This document shows, piece by piece, positions 11,901-24,700 of a stretch of 64,000 bases of DNA. The position numbers and the translations under genes are program-made. How positions within the stretch are numbered: the stretch's first letter is position 1; each line of letters starts with the position of its first letter. This DNA is from Odontesthes bonariensis (taxonomy: Eukaryota > Chordata > Actinopteri > Atheriniformes > Atherinopsidae): positions 31,142,163 to 31,206,162 of the forward strand of contig NC_134510.1 in NCBI RefSeq assembly GCF_027942865.1, given 5' to 3'. Below the pieces are notes generated by a model that was given only the letters and a program-made list of their open reading frames with translations, made no database searches and was not told the DNA's origin.

Positions 11901-14900
11901 CAGGTCTTGGAACCACATCTTGTGTCACACAATAAAGAATAGTTTTAATAATGCAACAATAAATAGATAAATAAATAAAAATCTATGTTTAAGACTAAGT
12001 ATACAAAGCCCTGAACAGAAATGCCTTGATGTGCAGTGGAGGGAAATATAGACAACCTCACTTCTTTGTTGGTCATGCTGATTTTTTTCATGCACTTCAC
12101 AGATACTGTACATTTTCAGAAGCTCCACTGTCAGCTGCTGTAAAGGTCATTGTATCTGAGACAAATTAAATGAAACAGTTTGGGCAAATCGTTAAAGTAT
12201 AATGGCAAATTTCTGATCTTTAAATCGAAAGAGCCTTGTTTATCTCCACTATCCTATCTGTGCGGCTCTTTCTGGAGACCACGTATTTCTACATATGATG
12301 TAAATTTGTAAATCTGTAGACGACAAACTATATGATTTCATATATTTGTTGATATTTCAGTCCATGTAACTAAATCAGCTGGGTGTTATACTTTGTAACA
12401 ATTGTTAACCAAGACAGATGATTAAAGGGCTTCTTATGGGAACAATTTTCCGCTGTAGGTCAATACACACTTAATTCACTGCTGTGTTTTTGGATTCAAT
12501 TACAAGCAAGAAGTGCAACTTTTTAATAGCTTTGAAACAAAAAAAGCCCAATAGGGCAGAGTTAAAATCCATATCAAGCTTTGGCTGTGCAGACAAAACA
12601 GGAAACTGTGGAGTGTCATCACACCGATCACATCGGTTTAAGTGAGCATTGAGTTGAGTTCCTCAGTTCTGGTGTGCAGTTTTGTACTCACTCTCCTGCT
12701 GTAGCTCCAATAGTACGCTCTCTCTTCCATACATGTTGTAGATGCTGCAATGGACGTTTACGGCCGGCCCGCCATTGTCGACCCGCTCGCCTTTCTCTCG
12801 CAGCTTGATCATGCCCGTGGACATGTGTCCGTCTGTGTGCGTGTAGAAGTTGAACCGGCCGTCGGTTTCGTTGATGGTGATGTTCAGGTCAGGCAGGTAG
12901 AACTCAATGGTGGGTTCAGGGTTTCCTGTGGCCATGCAGACGCACTGGACTCCCTCCCTTACCACTGTGCACTTCGAGTCCTCCAGAAGGACTGGGGCAT
13001 CTGTGGAAGGAGGCAGTGCAGTGAAGAGATTCAATAACATCAGTGGATAAAATGTCTAGGAATAGTAATACAAATTTCTTTGTATATAAGAGTTGATGCA
13101 AATCAGAAAACTCAAATTCAAATTCAAATGCAGTGCAACAAGATCAGCCTCAAAAGTCATTTTAGATACATAGAACCTAAAAAGATCATTTGACTTCAGT
13201 GCTGCTAGCTACAGATTTATCTTATTATTTATTGATTTATTTTGTGTCCTGTGTCTTAACACAACAGTCTGTATAATTTAGCACTCACACTCAACAGTGA
13301 TGTTAAGGGAGCTGCTGGCCCGTCCATGCTCGTTCTCTGCCAGGCAGCGGTACTGTCCATCTCCCTGTGGTGTGATTTCCAGCACCTCCAGTACCGACAG
13401 CTCATCAGCAGTGATGGTTCCCACCAGCTCCCCATCTTTCAGCCATGTGAGGGTCGGGGCCGGGCTTCCCTGGGTGCTGCAGTGCAGGGCCAGTGAGGAG
13501 CCCTCAAGTATGGTCATAGAGTCGTTTACCACAGGCTCACGGGGAGGGTCTGCAACAAAATGTTTCAGCTTGCTTTAATTTTATGTTTGGAAAAAGTATC
13601 TCTGTTATTTTAAAGGAGCAAACAAAAGGACGGCATAAATAAGCAGTTATGGCAATCCAAGATCATTTGTTTAGTCAATATGTCAAAAAACTCGACAGTT
13701 AATAATTTCTGGTCTCTTACAATCCTCAAAGGAGGTAAAAGGACACCTCTTTTAAGAAGCATAAAGCTCCACTAAAGTCACCAAGTTGCCATTAATGTAT
13801 TGGAATGTAGTTGGTGCTGAGCCACTGTGACGCAGTGGGGTTTTAAAGCAGAGAACAACTGCCTGTTGTGGCTTAAATTAGCGAGGCTCAGTAGAAACAG
13901 ATCACATAATTTGATCTGCTGCTAAAGAACAGATCATATGTCATGAGATTGTTGAAAATAAAAATAACTATAAACTGTCCAGATTAAAGGGGAACTCCGG
14001 GGCATTTGAAGCGCAATCCCATTGCTAGAGGTTGTCAAATACTGATAGTAGGACACAGACTGGTGCAAATCGGCGCTCCCTGTGCGGCGATTGCGCTGTT
14101 TGCGCAGCCTGTCATGCTAGCCAAATACGTGGTGGCTAAGGGGCAAATAATAAACCTTCCACGTAAAACAACAACTTGCACACTGCAGAAACGTCACACC
14201 ACTTTATAAACCATCCGACAATAAAGTCACAAGCCTTACCATCAAAACCATATGCATGGTTCTCACATTACTGGCATGGGGACGTTACAAAACAACTTTA
14301 TAAACAGCATGTCACTTACCGGTTGTCGGTATGCTCGCGCATGTGAAAGCCCAAAAGAGTCAATGGACGATACTCCCATATACAAAGCAATTATTTTCTC
14401 TTGAAAAACTGCGTTCAAGTATTTAAAACATTACAACAATATTACTTGGCATGTATTGTTGTAATGTTTTAAATACTTGAACGCAGTTTTTCTAGAGAAG
14501 ATAATTGTTTTGTATATGGGAGTATCATCCATCGACTCTTTTGGGCTTTCACATGCGCGAGTATACCGACAACAGGTAAGTGACATGCTGTTTATAAAGT
14601 TGTTTTGTAACGTCCCCATGCCAGTAATGTGAGAACCATGCATATGGTTTTGATGGTAAGGCTTGTGACTTTATTGTCGGATGGTTTATAAAGTGGTGTG
14701 ACGTTTCTGCAGTGTGCAAGTTGTTGTTTTACGTGGAAGGTTTATTATTTGCCCCTTAGCCACCACGTATTTGGCTAGCATGACAGGCTGCGCAAACAGC
14801 GCAATCGCCGCACAGGGAGCGCCGATTTGCACCAGTCTGTGTCCTACTGTAAGTATTTGACAACCTCTAGCAATGGGATTGCGCTTCAAATGCCCCAGAG

Positions 14901-17263
14901 TTCCCCTTTAAACTGAAAAAAGATACTTAGTTTTTGGTTACATTGTCACAGATTCTTGATTGCATCTTTTTAATCGGGCAACAAAAATTTGCAGTAGACC
15001 TATTGATGTTTAGCAACATGTTTTTATATTAGTTTTTTTCTCAGGTTACCAGTTTTGTTGTAAATTATTACACGTTTTTACAACTTATTTCTGTTTCAGT
15101 ATAATTTGTTGATAACAGAGCTTCAGTTCCGTTCTGTTTACTCTGAATTTGAATTTCCTCTTCTGCAACTGAAGCCATTTAGTCTTTGATTAAAAGCAGC
15201 CCCCAAAACACTGATAATGTCCCATAATGTGTAAAATACATATACATTCACTTTAGTTTGTGCTTTTGTACTATTTTTCAATGAAAATCTCACTTTGATC
15301 AACCATAGATATGGAGCATAGCTTTTAGTCGTGCATTAACACAGGAAAAAAAAAGTAAATGCACACTATACAATGTCACTATGTATACCCACTAATACTG
15401 CTTGATATTATATTTGTTTGGTAACATTGTCCACTGGCCATGCAAGTCACCAAGAAATAAGAGTTGGTGATCAGAATTTAAAAAGCAACTTATTAAAACT
15501 GTGGGAAATTTTACTGACAGTGGCACACCAAGGAAAAAAAAAATGTCCATTTGTTCAGGTATTTGGATCTAGTGTGTATATAGACCAACAGATTTCTTTA
15601 CTGTTCTTGCATTGCCTCCTTGTGATTCCACATATTTATAATGTATGCTAATTAATTAGACAACAGCTGCTTTGGCAATCTAAGAGGCCAGGCTGAGCTC
15701 ATAAAATAGCAATGTCGTAACCTGCTTGTTGTAACAAGTCGTGTTGTGTGTTATTATTACACATCTGTTATTATTTTGCAAATCATATCAGGTGTTGTAC
15801 TGTGAAGAGGATACACCCTGCCAGGCAATCTTCCCCTAACCCTAACAATTTGGTGTGTCATTTGAATGGTATACAAACTTGTATGTATTGTGGGATTGAG
15901 GTTCATTTACTAAACTTACATTTGACAGCCAGGTATAGCGAGGTGTTCATGATGCCATAGCCATTGTCTCCAGTACAGGTATAAATTCCCTCATTTGCAG
16001 GCGTCACATCATCCAGGGAGAGGGAGATGTTGGACGCCGTGTCCCACAGCAGCTCCTGATCTCCAAACATCCAGGAGATCCTGGGAGGGGGGTTACTGTC
16101 CACCTCACAGTGCAGCATCACAGAGCTGCCCTCCATCACCTCTGAGGAGACGTTCACCCACACAGAACGTGGAGCATCTGCAAAGAAAAGTAAAACAGAG
16201 GATTTAAACAACCAAAACACTCCACATGCCACAAAATGACTTTCCAGCGAAAAGAATACCAATCCAATTAGAAAGCAGCTTTTGAACTCAAGCAGACTGC
16301 TTAACAGTTTCTTCTTACACTTGATGTCAAGTGATACGAGTCTCTCGTAGACCAGTGTGGTGTTAGGGTAGTAGACCCTGCAGCCCAGAAGCTGCCCGTT
16401 GTGCATGGGTCTGGGTACAAAGGTGAGGGTGCTGGAAAGCACGGCGGTGTTGCTCTCCTGAACGTATTCAATGTTGAACTCAGGGTCCGGCAGGTAGTCT
16501 GTGTACATCCACTGGATCTCAGGTGTCATGTCGGGGCAGTTATCAGGAGCGTAACATGTCAGCTCCAGGTTCTCATCACTAACAATCTCCTCTGGTATAT
16601 CAATGTTGGGCTGATCTGGAAAAACAAAAGACAATTGGCCTTTACCTATCAGCAATGACATTGTTTTTCTCTTTATCAGCTAAAGTTAATTGTTAAAGTG
16701 ATATAATCCCTGACTCACCCAACACTTTGAGCTCCGAAAAGTCTTGGTAAGTATATATATTGGCTCCACCGAGGTCTGCACGAAAGTAGTATCTCCCTGA
16801 GTGTTCTGCACCAATGTTACTGATGAGCAGAGTGCAGTTCCTCTGGTGCAGGTCACCCAGCAGTTTGGTGCGGCCCTTGTAGCTCTCGTGCACAATATCT
16901 GTACGTGATTTGAAGACTACAGGGGGGAAGAGTTGAGGGTAGGGCTGGCCAAAATACCAGATACCATGAATGCCACGGTACGGCCTGATTCCAGATGGAT
17001 ACATGAAGGTGCACGGGATGACCACGCAGGAGTTTGTCATGGCCGAGATATCCCGCGGTACCCAAACATTCCACTGACAACTGGCATCTGGGGGAGGAAA
17101 CAGAGGCTGAGTGAAATCTGATGATGTCTAACTTCTCAAAATGCATAGGAAAATTGTTTTATATCATGGAAGAGTCTGTCTACAATTGAACAACAAAGAG
17201 GAACAGGAATTTAATACCGTTGATGATCAACAGCAGAGGTAAGAGCAGCTCCAAACACCACAT
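8782..17263 (-). CDS. mag: Myelin-associated glycoprotein (Siglec-4), complete
   Basis: MAG is a single-pass Siglec on myelinating glia that binds sialylated glycans and other ligands on axons. The coding exons in order are 17218-17263, 16719-17087, 16319-16615, 15920-16177, 13289-13549, 12692-13000, 10275-10374, 9555-9651, 9228-9281 and 8782-8940. All phases agree and the total is 1950 nt, 649 residues (mammalian L-MAG is about 626). The layout is signal peptide, V-set domain, four C2 domains, transmembrane helix and cytoplasmic tail. Diagnostic MAG strings are PPVVFKSRTDIVHESYKGR, RNCTLLISN and YYFRADLGG, whose Arg is the sialic-acid contact. The tail carries two ITIM-type tyrosines (LNYAAL and SNYSEI). 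It is separated from LSR by about 21 kb, with Siglec-like exons downstream, as in mammals. The least certain boundary is the start of exon 8. Confidence 0.95.
9228..9281 (-). CDS. mag: MAG exon 9: small cytoplasmic exon
   Basis: 54 bp, phase 0 at both ends, encoding LKTELLGSKFNSILEETT, with a TTGCACAG acceptor and an ACG/GTAAGG donor. Because it is symmetric it could be skipped without a frameshift, as happens with small MAG tail exons in mammals. Confidence 0.75.
9555..9651 (-). CDS. mag: MAG exon 8: cytoplasmic tail
   Basis: 97 bp. It reads from ENGNPRQDV to LRKKV. The acceptor at 9652-9653 (GTCCCCCAG) has a good pyrimidine tract and is the only one seen that keeps frame with exon 7. The frame is also open upstream to an AG at 9719-9720, which would add a segment containing ESDYVTPSP, but the phase then clashes. 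Reading through the GTGAGA donor gives 27 more residues (HADVNDYDYDGGW...) and a stop at 9474, a possible short isoform. Confidence 0.7.
10275..10374 (-). CDS. mag: MAG exon 7: transmembrane helix
   Basis: 100 bp. It reads MMAVIVGTIGGVAVIAFIIAAV, a hydrophobic span with a GxxGG motif, then RYVGHNNKK as a basic stop-transfer. It leaves at phase 2 (AAGAA/GTGAGT), which fixes the choice of the next acceptor. Confidence 0.88.
10375..12691. other. MAG intron 6
   Basis: No exon or identifiable mobile element. The open frames are short and contain only low-complexity residues. Confidence 0.5.
12692..13000 (-). CDS. mag: MAG exon 6: C2 domain 5
   Basis: 309 bp. It contains VREGVQCVCMATGNPEP, an N-glycosylation site (NITINETD) and VNVHCSIYNMYGRE. 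It ends phase 1 at GGAGA/GTGAGT. The local GC content is higher than in the neighbouring introns. Confidence 0.92.
13289..13549 (-). CDS. mag: MAG exon 5: C2 domain 4
   Basis: 261 bp. It contains ILEGSSLALHCSTQGSPAP, TLTWLKDGE and GDGQYRCLAENEHG, which is a complete C2 fold. It is separated from exon 4 by an intron holding a large palindrome. Confidence 0.92.
13984..14911. mobile_element. Large TTAA-bounded palindromic (foldback) element in MAG intron 4
   Basis: The arms 13984-14441 and 14454-14911 are reverse complements, 458 bp each, around a 12 bp loop at 14442-14453. Register is kept from end to end with only a few mismatches, so there is no net indel. The tips are TTAAAGGGGAACTC and its complement, so TTAA borders both ends, the usual piggyBac target. 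Each arm carries the same 67-codon open frame (14006-14209 plus strand, 14686-14889 minus strand), which is a by-product of the symmetry and not a gene. Confidence 0.85.
15920..16177 (-). CDS. mag: MAG exon 4: C2 domain 3
   Basis: 258 bp. It contains EVMEGSSVMLHCEVDSNPPP and the DDVTPANEGIYTC F-strand motif. The C-strand Trp (ISWMF) and both cysteines are intact. Confidence 0.93.
16319..16615 (-). CDS. mag: MAG exon 3: C2 domain 2
   Basis: 297 bp. It starts with DQPNIDIPEEIV and contains ELTCYAPDNCP and the GCRVYYPNTTL motif, parallel to mammalian MAG domain 2 (PDNCPE and SFPNTTL). The donor is AAGT/GTAAGA, which makes a Tyr codon (IKYAPR) across the junction as in other Siglecs. Confidence 0.93.
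16719..17087 (-). CDS. mag: MAG exon 2: V-set domain
   Basis: 369 bp, phase 1 to 1. It contains the Siglec B-strand Cys (VVIPCTF), the E-strand Cys (RNCTLL) and the F-strand Arg in YYFRADLGG. The IHGIWYFGQPYP and LLGDLHQRNC strings align with mammalian MAG domain 1. Confidence 0.95.
17218..17263 (-). CDS. mag: MAG exon 1: start codon and signal peptide
   Basis: ATG at 17263 opens MWCLELLLPLLLIIN, a typical hydrophobic signal core, then a phase-1 donor (CAACG/GTATTA). The exon probably starts at 17293 after a TTTCAG acceptor, which implies a separate upstream untranslated exon. Confidence 0.85.
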
Positions 17264-17272
17264 GGTCTCTGT

Positions 17273-17287
17273 TCAACGCTGGACCAT
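17273..17287 (-). promoter_or_regulatory. Short upstream ORF in the MAG leader
   Basis: ATG GTC CAG CGT TGA (MVQR) lies entirely in the leader and ends 9 nt before the MAG start codon, in another frame. Such a uORF could lower initiation at the main start. Its effect is inferred. Confidence 0.45.
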
Positions 17288-17639
17288 AGACCTCTGAAAC
17301 AGACAACTTTGTGTTAGTTACACCACAAACATTGAGGAAAAAAAGTCTGTTTACAGCACTGGAGATGCTGCATGACTCAGACAGCCTTGAACTGATTTAC
17401 ACAAGTTTAAAATGTTCTATAAATCTAACAACTTGTTTTCTTGATTGTCACTGTTGCATGAAGCCTACATTTCTATCAAAACTTTTTCTTTGTAGGAAAA
17501 ATCCTGTTCAAAACCTGTTTTTGGTCAGTATCACATATATTTATTCAATATTTTTGCCATTTGACTCTTTGTCAATGGCATTAAAGTACTCCTGATGAAA
17601 GCATAAACGTTGCAAAACAGTGAACAATAGTTCATTGAT

Positions 17640-17972
17640 CTTGATAAAGAGCACTTAAGAAGGACCCCCTGGGTCATGGTGTTTCAGCAAACTGGGTCAC
17701 GCCGCTACAGGGCTGGCTCTAGCTCAGGAGACTTCCGGCTTCCCAGGGCCGCATGCTGAAGCATCCTGGGGGAAGACACTGAACTCCATGTTGCTTACCG
17801 GTATGTCTATTAGTGTATGAATGTGTGTGAATGTGTAGAAGAAAGTACTGTGTAGCCTCCATCTGGACTAAGATGTGTGGTATGAGTGTGTGAATGAATG
17901 GGTGAATGTGGCAGGTAGTGGAAAAGTGCTATGACTTGAAGCACTATACAAGTACAGTCCATTTACTATCAG
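17640..17972 (+). repeat. Teleost SINE-like repeat
   Basis: It contains a GGGGGAAGACACTGAA segment and a tail GAAAAGTGCTATG...ACAAGTACAGTCCATTTA. Both resemble common fish SINE bodies and their LINE-derived 3' tails. A GGCTCTAGCTCAGG stretch near 17712 could be an A-box relic. The family is not certain. Confidence 0.55.
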
Positions 17973-18720
17973 TAAGATGAACAAATTGTGATTTAAATTT
18001 ATTTTTTCCTCTTTTTTTGTTGAGACTGAAATTATTTCCTCCCAATTATCTCCACCAAATGTAGTTGGAGTTGTAATTTTTTTTACCTCTTTTTCAAAAG
18101 CAACTTTGACAACAAAAAAGCGTTGAGGGGGCTGTTGTGTTTCGACACCTGGGGGATGGGGCCATGACAACATGACATGTCTTCATGTCATCTTGTTACA
18201 TGGTTACAATAGAAGAGACTAAAAGTTTTTCAAATCTTGGATTTTTTTCAAATAATATTTTCAAATTTGATCATTTTCAGCTGAATAAAGAATAACAATA
18301 TTCAGGTAGAATCCACAGAGACACATTTTTAACTGTGCAGTATGGATCATACAGTACATAATGAATAATAAGAATAAGATAAATAATCATCCATATATGT
18401 TAAACTGTAAAGACAAAAATCTCAGTCCTTTTAGTCAAAGTTCCTTATTTAAAATAAGTGAAAGGAGTTGAATGTGATAGGGCAGATAAAAACTGACTTA
18501 ATTCTAAATGACATGTTTAAAACTGTTCAATCTTTTTAAGTGATAGAAACTTTAAGTCATGGTTTCCACATTTTCTGGCTTGTGTTGCATTGTACTGAAA
18601 CAGGAACAAACATTAACTGTTAGTGTGACTATTGTTTACCTTGAAATGCTGATGGTTAGAAACAAAGAGGATCTCTGAAGGTCAGCTTGTTGGCAGCTCC
18701 ACCAGAGGGTGTTCACTCAC

Positions 18721-18747
18721 ACCCAGAGAGTCTGACGGCCTTCTTCT
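18721..18747 (-). other. Candidate non-coding exon upstream of MAG
   Basis: A 27 nt segment lies between a strong acceptor (TTTCTTTTACTACAG) and a GTGAGTG donor. It is 1.4 kb upstream of the MAG first coding exon on the same strand, so it could be a leader exon. It is predicted only from splice sites. Confidence 0.3.
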
Positions 18748-21700
18748 CTGTAGTAAAAGAAACAAAAATAAATAAATAGTAATGACATCAGCATCATCGG
18801 ACGATGACATCACTCAGCCCCCTTGCTCGCACAGAGATGTAGTAAGTCACACAAACGCAGCATCAGTCAGCACCTGCTCGCTCCCCCTCAGTGGAGTCTC
18901 TCATTATGGTGGCCATACGTAAGCTCTAACAGTGAATGACTCTCACTGTTGGCTGAGCACTGACACCAAGCCAAACACCAGTCACCAAACATCATGTCAT
19001 CAGTAGATTACTGATACTATTTGTGCTGCGCTAGAAATAAATCAGAAGATAAGTAGGGTCTTAAAACAGTATGTATGCACTAACAAGATATAGTATGTTA
19101 ACAAGCGCCACTGCACACACTAAAAGGCATTTACTGAGAAAGTGAATTCTTTAAGTTACAATGATACTTAAAGTATTCAGTATCAGGGAAGCATTAGCAT
19201 TCTGTGGTGTTTATTTACTCCATTTTCCATTTTTAGAGTAGAGCATCAAACCAAATAGATGAGTCCACATGTATTTTTATCCCATCTGTAATTATTATCA
19301 AACAGTAACCTGAATGTCAGGAACTCAGCATTCCTTTAGTCTTTGTTTGCAAAAAATATCAGCAATTTTAAAGCCTATTGTTAAGCTTGAAACATATCTC
19401 TGTGACACAAGGACCATGTGTAAACATTTGTGGACAAGTGTCCTGATAAGGCCAAGGCCAATTATAGCTCACACGTATATAGCAAGTTCTTGGAAACGGG
19501 TGAAAAGTTAGTCTCGTCCCTATGGTGTAGGGATGGTAAGGTCAACTTAGTTCCTAAAGCAAATCAGAGATCTATCAAATTAAAGAAAATCAGTTTTTCT
19601 GCTATTATAGTGAAAGTGTTTTGAAAAAGTTGACAAATAAGTTGGATTTCTTGTCCTCATCGATTTAGATTCTATGTATAATATCATATGTAATAAACAA
19701 CCCTCGTCATTAGGTACAGTTATCACTGTACTATTATAATATTAAAGGTCTTGAATTTACTAGTTAATGTTTTTGACAGTAAATCTTTGACATAGCTGGA
19801 GAGATGCTGAAGACTGACATGCAGCAAAGATCTAAGGATGTAAACCAGGGACCCTGCACCTAATTTATTGCGTTGTTGGGCTGCTTTGTTACTTATACAT
19901 TATACTTTTTACTTAATAACTTACTAATAACTTTGGAATTTTTATATTCTTGCTCAAGGAATGCTAAACTATCTATTGTGGTTTCAGTATACAAACTATA
20001 GGTTTTATGTTCTGGCTTTCATGATAAATGTGTAACTATTTAATAGTGTGATCCAAATTAAATCAATACTAATATGATGATATTTTTTTTCTTTGGAGAA
20101 ATGTAGAAATAATATACACAGAAGGAGGAGCAGATGATTTTTGGCCTCATACAGCAGCAGCCGGTGTGTACAGATGGCAAGATTGAGAGTGGATTGTGTT
20201 TTAGAGCTTCGTGATTAACGCATCTCAACAAATCCACAACCAATATTAGCTTTGTTGATGGGGAGAGTGGAACATTTCTGCTGGTCTGACATTGCCATGG
20301 ATGTGTCATGCTGCTCACCACGCAGCCCCACTGCCTGGCAGCACATCCATAGGTATTGGAACATGTAAAACAGTTCACAAGGCTTTTAGATAGCTTTTTT
20401 TTCCCTTTTCACCTTTAAACATGAATTTTCATTCAAATGAATATTTTGGCTACTTATTTCCAGTGGAATCATGTTGTTTGTTATTGTGTTTCCTGAGGAA
20501 TGAAACCAAGGCTTGGATCCCCTTCAGCTCCATCTTTTTATCAATTCTGAGGGAAACAATTCTTCAATTGGAAAACGCTCCAGTATCCACTGTGTTCATC
20601 AGCTGGATTAGTGCTGAGTAGGCAATTATTTTATACAGAGCTTTCTAATTTAGGTAAAAACTTGCAGCAGACAACTATATCTATAAAAGAAGAGTAGAAT
20701 TTGCCCGTTGGTTCACTGAAATATGCAGTCCTTTCATGTGGTCATTTTTCATCGTACAGATGTATATAACAGGTGCTTTAAAGCGACACTAGAAAAGTTT
20801 GTAAACCTTAAAACTATGTGCTGGACTCACTGGGCCTGAAACTGCCCAGGGGTGCTCAGGTGCTGAGATTCAGCTGCTTTCAACTTTGGTTTGCAGCCCC
20901 ACACCACACCATCCTGTTTTACGGTCACTTGACATTTTTGTGGGCATCTTCGTCACCTATTCAACATGATAACAAATTCATGTATAAGGCTGTACATGTG
21001 CAGACCTCACATGAAGATTTGTTTTCATGAGAGAGGTGTTACATCCCACAACTGCAGGGGGAGCCAAAAAGCAAAAAAAATACTCTACGTTACTTTAAAA
21101 TAAACATCTCAGATTGAAGGGGCCACCTTTTGTGACGTATTAGTCCATTATGCCACACTACTAACTTCTACAATTACAACTTTTCTACAGTGTTGTGTCA
21201 AGCTTAACCATCTGTACTCCAACAAAAGAGCTGGATAAGTGTGTCCTGGGAGAGAGGCCGTGCATCAGCAACAGCAGGGGAGAGCAGAGCCGTGCAGCCA
21301 GGCAGGGCCACTGACACCAACCCCAACAACAACAGCCTCATTGATGGGGCAGACAAACGGCTGGCACGGAGCACACAGCATACGTGTGCACACTTACAGG
21401 CACACACACGAGCCACACAGCAAACACTTGCCTCATACCAGCCTCAGCACCAGGCTCCTGCTGCCTCACAATCCCGATGACTTCTTCTTCTTCTACTTCT
21501 TGCTTTTGTTCTCCCTGAGGGGGTCGTCTTGGACGGAATCCTGGACGCCAGACTCTGTGGGACAGGACAGAAAGAGGGAGATAAAAAAGAGATATTGGAG
21601 CCAGACAGGGAGAAGAGAGGAGTCTGTGTGAGCCCTAGTTACACGGGTCGTGGGCAGATTTGAATATGCCTTCCGTCATTTCTAGAGCTGTTCTTTGGCC

Positions 21701-24700
21701 CACTCAGCATTCCTTTGCACTGTTTGAGCATTTTCCTGAGGTGTCCCATGTGTCTCCATCTCTATGCCCTGTCCTCTGAGCCTGAATTAGGCCTCTCTCT
21801 CTGACGCCGAAGCAAAACATGTTCACATTAGTTGAACTCTTTCATGCTGTTGGTGCCTGAGCACAAATGATTAGGCAACGATGACTCAGTTTCAGTATGA
21901 CTGCATTAGAGCAACATTTGAAGAGTAGGAGGAACTTGTGAAAAGAAAAAAAATGACAGCTTTACATTTGTTCGATAAAGATTTTGATTTTGTTGGTCAC
22001 GTTTTAAAATAACAACCTAAACAAGTGAGAATTACACCCATGAAAGCGTTTGAATCTGCAGGTGTCCTTGAATAAATTTTAATTTCAGTAAGAGAAAGAG
22101 TTTTTGAGGTATGATCATCGATCTTTCCAGCTGTGTGCAGACCTAATACTTTCCCCCCAATGAAGAATGTCTGGAGGCGGGGAGGACAAGCATGAATCCA
22201 CTCAGAAGTCCACCTAGTTTACATACTATTACAACAAAGGCAACTTGTGTCTCCAATGAGAAAGGTTTTCTTCAACCCTCATTGTGATATACAGAGTGCG
22301 TCACTGTGTTCAAAAGCCATTAGACCATCAGCCAAGTGATGGCACCGAATGAGTTGTGGATAACCTCCAGGGAATCCCTGTGTGGAAGTGTGGAAAGCAG
22401 CTGAAGAAGATAATGTCACATTCATGATGCTCTGATGCCCATCACAAACAAATACGCAGGATGCCATAACCCCCTACACACACATGCAGCATAAGGCATG
22501 GCAACACGCATCTCAGTGTGGGGTGTATAGATATGCGACTTTCCTCTGCACCCCCTCTCTCTGGGTGTAAGCTAAACATGCTCTATTGTCCTTCTGGGAC
22601 CGCAGTCAATGTGTGTATGTGTACAATAAATGATAAGTGCAAAGTTGTTAATCGTCTCGCTTTCTCTAGTCCTTTTATCACAAAAGAAAAAGCAGATAAA
22701 ACATTACAGAGAGTTTAAACTCATTTGCTTTTTACTGTTGCCTTGTGCGAGAGATCCTTTTCTAATATCTGAAGCAATCAAACTTCTGTACAATCCCTTT
22801 TTCAAAAACTTACCTCAGGGATACAGATGCTATCTGAACAATCAGCTCTGCTAAATCAGGCCATGACACCTTTTATGAGTCATTCTACGTTACTGAAATG
22901 ACCAACTCAAACAACTGGCTGTGCCAAGAAGAGCATTTTCATTGTGAGTATCGTCTACAGAACATGCACAAGAGCATCCCCGCAGCTCTTGGATTGGGGG
23001 AAGAAAGAATGGGAACCTTGTGAGCTGAACACTGGCCATTGTGCAAGGAACAAACCAAACAAACTGGAGGAATTTTTCCGAAACAGGCCCGCTCACAGAT
23101 TGCACGTTGCTGCTCGACTGTGACGCGTGTTGATCCACCACAAGCTAAGGCTCCAACTAAAATACTCAAAGGAGCAGATGGTCTTAATACATGACCGCTC
23201 CCCCTCCCACACATGGTGTGCTGAGCCCAGCGAGCAACGCACACACTCACAGACACAAGATATAAACATAAAAAAGGAGCCATGCCAACATCCAGTCACA
23301 CAGTCTGTCCGAGGAACTGTGGAGAGGGTTGGCATTAAAGACTGCATTTTATGGGAATTATAAAAAAAAATACTGTGAAGGGTACTTTTTCACTTGTCAT
23401 GTATGTATTATTTATTAATTTAAGGCATAGCTGTACCATGTATGCAATGAATTTTCAGTTAGAGATGTTATGAGCATAACGACTTCTGTGCTAATCTTAG
23501 AACTTAATTGACACTGTATTCTACCCCAAGGTTTGGTTGTTAAACCTACACTCATCTTTTCCTGTTCCAAATCTGACCACTGATCAGGTTCACATTGTGT
23601 CTTTCACCAATAGCACACAAGGTGTACAGGGCAATCAAGTGAGCTTCAGTTAGCAGATAACCAGCAGAGCAAAAGCCCAGGAGCACCGCTAGCTTGTTTT
23701 ACTCTTCCCTACCTGGCAAACAGAGCAAGCCTGGCAATCCCCATCCCAGTGGGCAGATGGTGAGCCACAGGCCTCCGGTCTCATAAGAGCAATCTCCCTT
23801 CCGCTTTGAACAAAAGGGGGTGACAAACAGAGCTGTCACCTGTTCAGCCACACAGACAAATAAATTGTGGCTACCCCCTGGTGCTGCCTAAAACCCTCCA
23901 CTTGACTTGTTGTTACAAACAGGGAGAGTGAGCATAAACCACTCCTTTTCTGGAATTACTGAAATGTGGAACGATGACACATCTTGGTAGAGAAACTGGC
24001 ATGGTGGGAGGTACTGGCATTCTTGACATTTATCTAGTGTTGCATCACAAAATCACTCAACTAATTTTAATCAAAAGCTTAAAATGCTCTCAATTCAAAA
24101 GTCGAACTAGATGGAGAAATGTTCTAAATATTTCCATCAAAAATGGAATCATAAAGTATATATATATGTGTTTTTTCCCATAATCTTTTTTTTCCTTTAT
24201 TCCCTTATTCCTTATTCACAAACAGATGCAGATAACCACCTCTCTGAACCTTCTGAAAGTGTTCAGAATATATACATATTAATAAATCTTTAGTTTGACT
24301 GGGTAAGACAGACCACAGTTAAATTACTTGTAAAACTGTTTTGGTTGACTATGCGCTCGTCTACCTGGCATCATAAGTCTGTTTAGATCTGGTAATTCAC
24401 TTGAGCAAGTACAGCAACTGCTCAGTGCTTATGGCACAGGCTGTGAAATCTGGCCACTGATAAACGGTCAGGCTTTTGCACACAAGTTTCTTATGTGTGC
24501 ACGCTCACACACCATAACAACACTTCCACAAATCCAGGAATTCTCTGGAAAAAATTGCACTTATTCATTACACAACATGAACGGACTTCTGACTCATAGT
24601 TTTCGGTATTCACTCACCAACTCATCACATCAGTTGTGATCACTCATGCAAACACGCACATCCAATCACCCTGACTGTAGGTGTTTGATCTAAAAAACAA

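Noticed and set aside
12750..13037. Plus-strand frame opposite MAG exon 6
   Set aside because: Antisense shadow of a clear Ig exon.
14006..14889. Two nearly identical 67-codon frames
   Set aside because: They are the same stretch in both arms of the palindrome and have no known motif.
21239..21631. 130-codon plus-strand frame rich in His, Thr and Pro
   Set aside because: Low-complexity composition (CACACA-type repeats), with no domain and no splice pattern.
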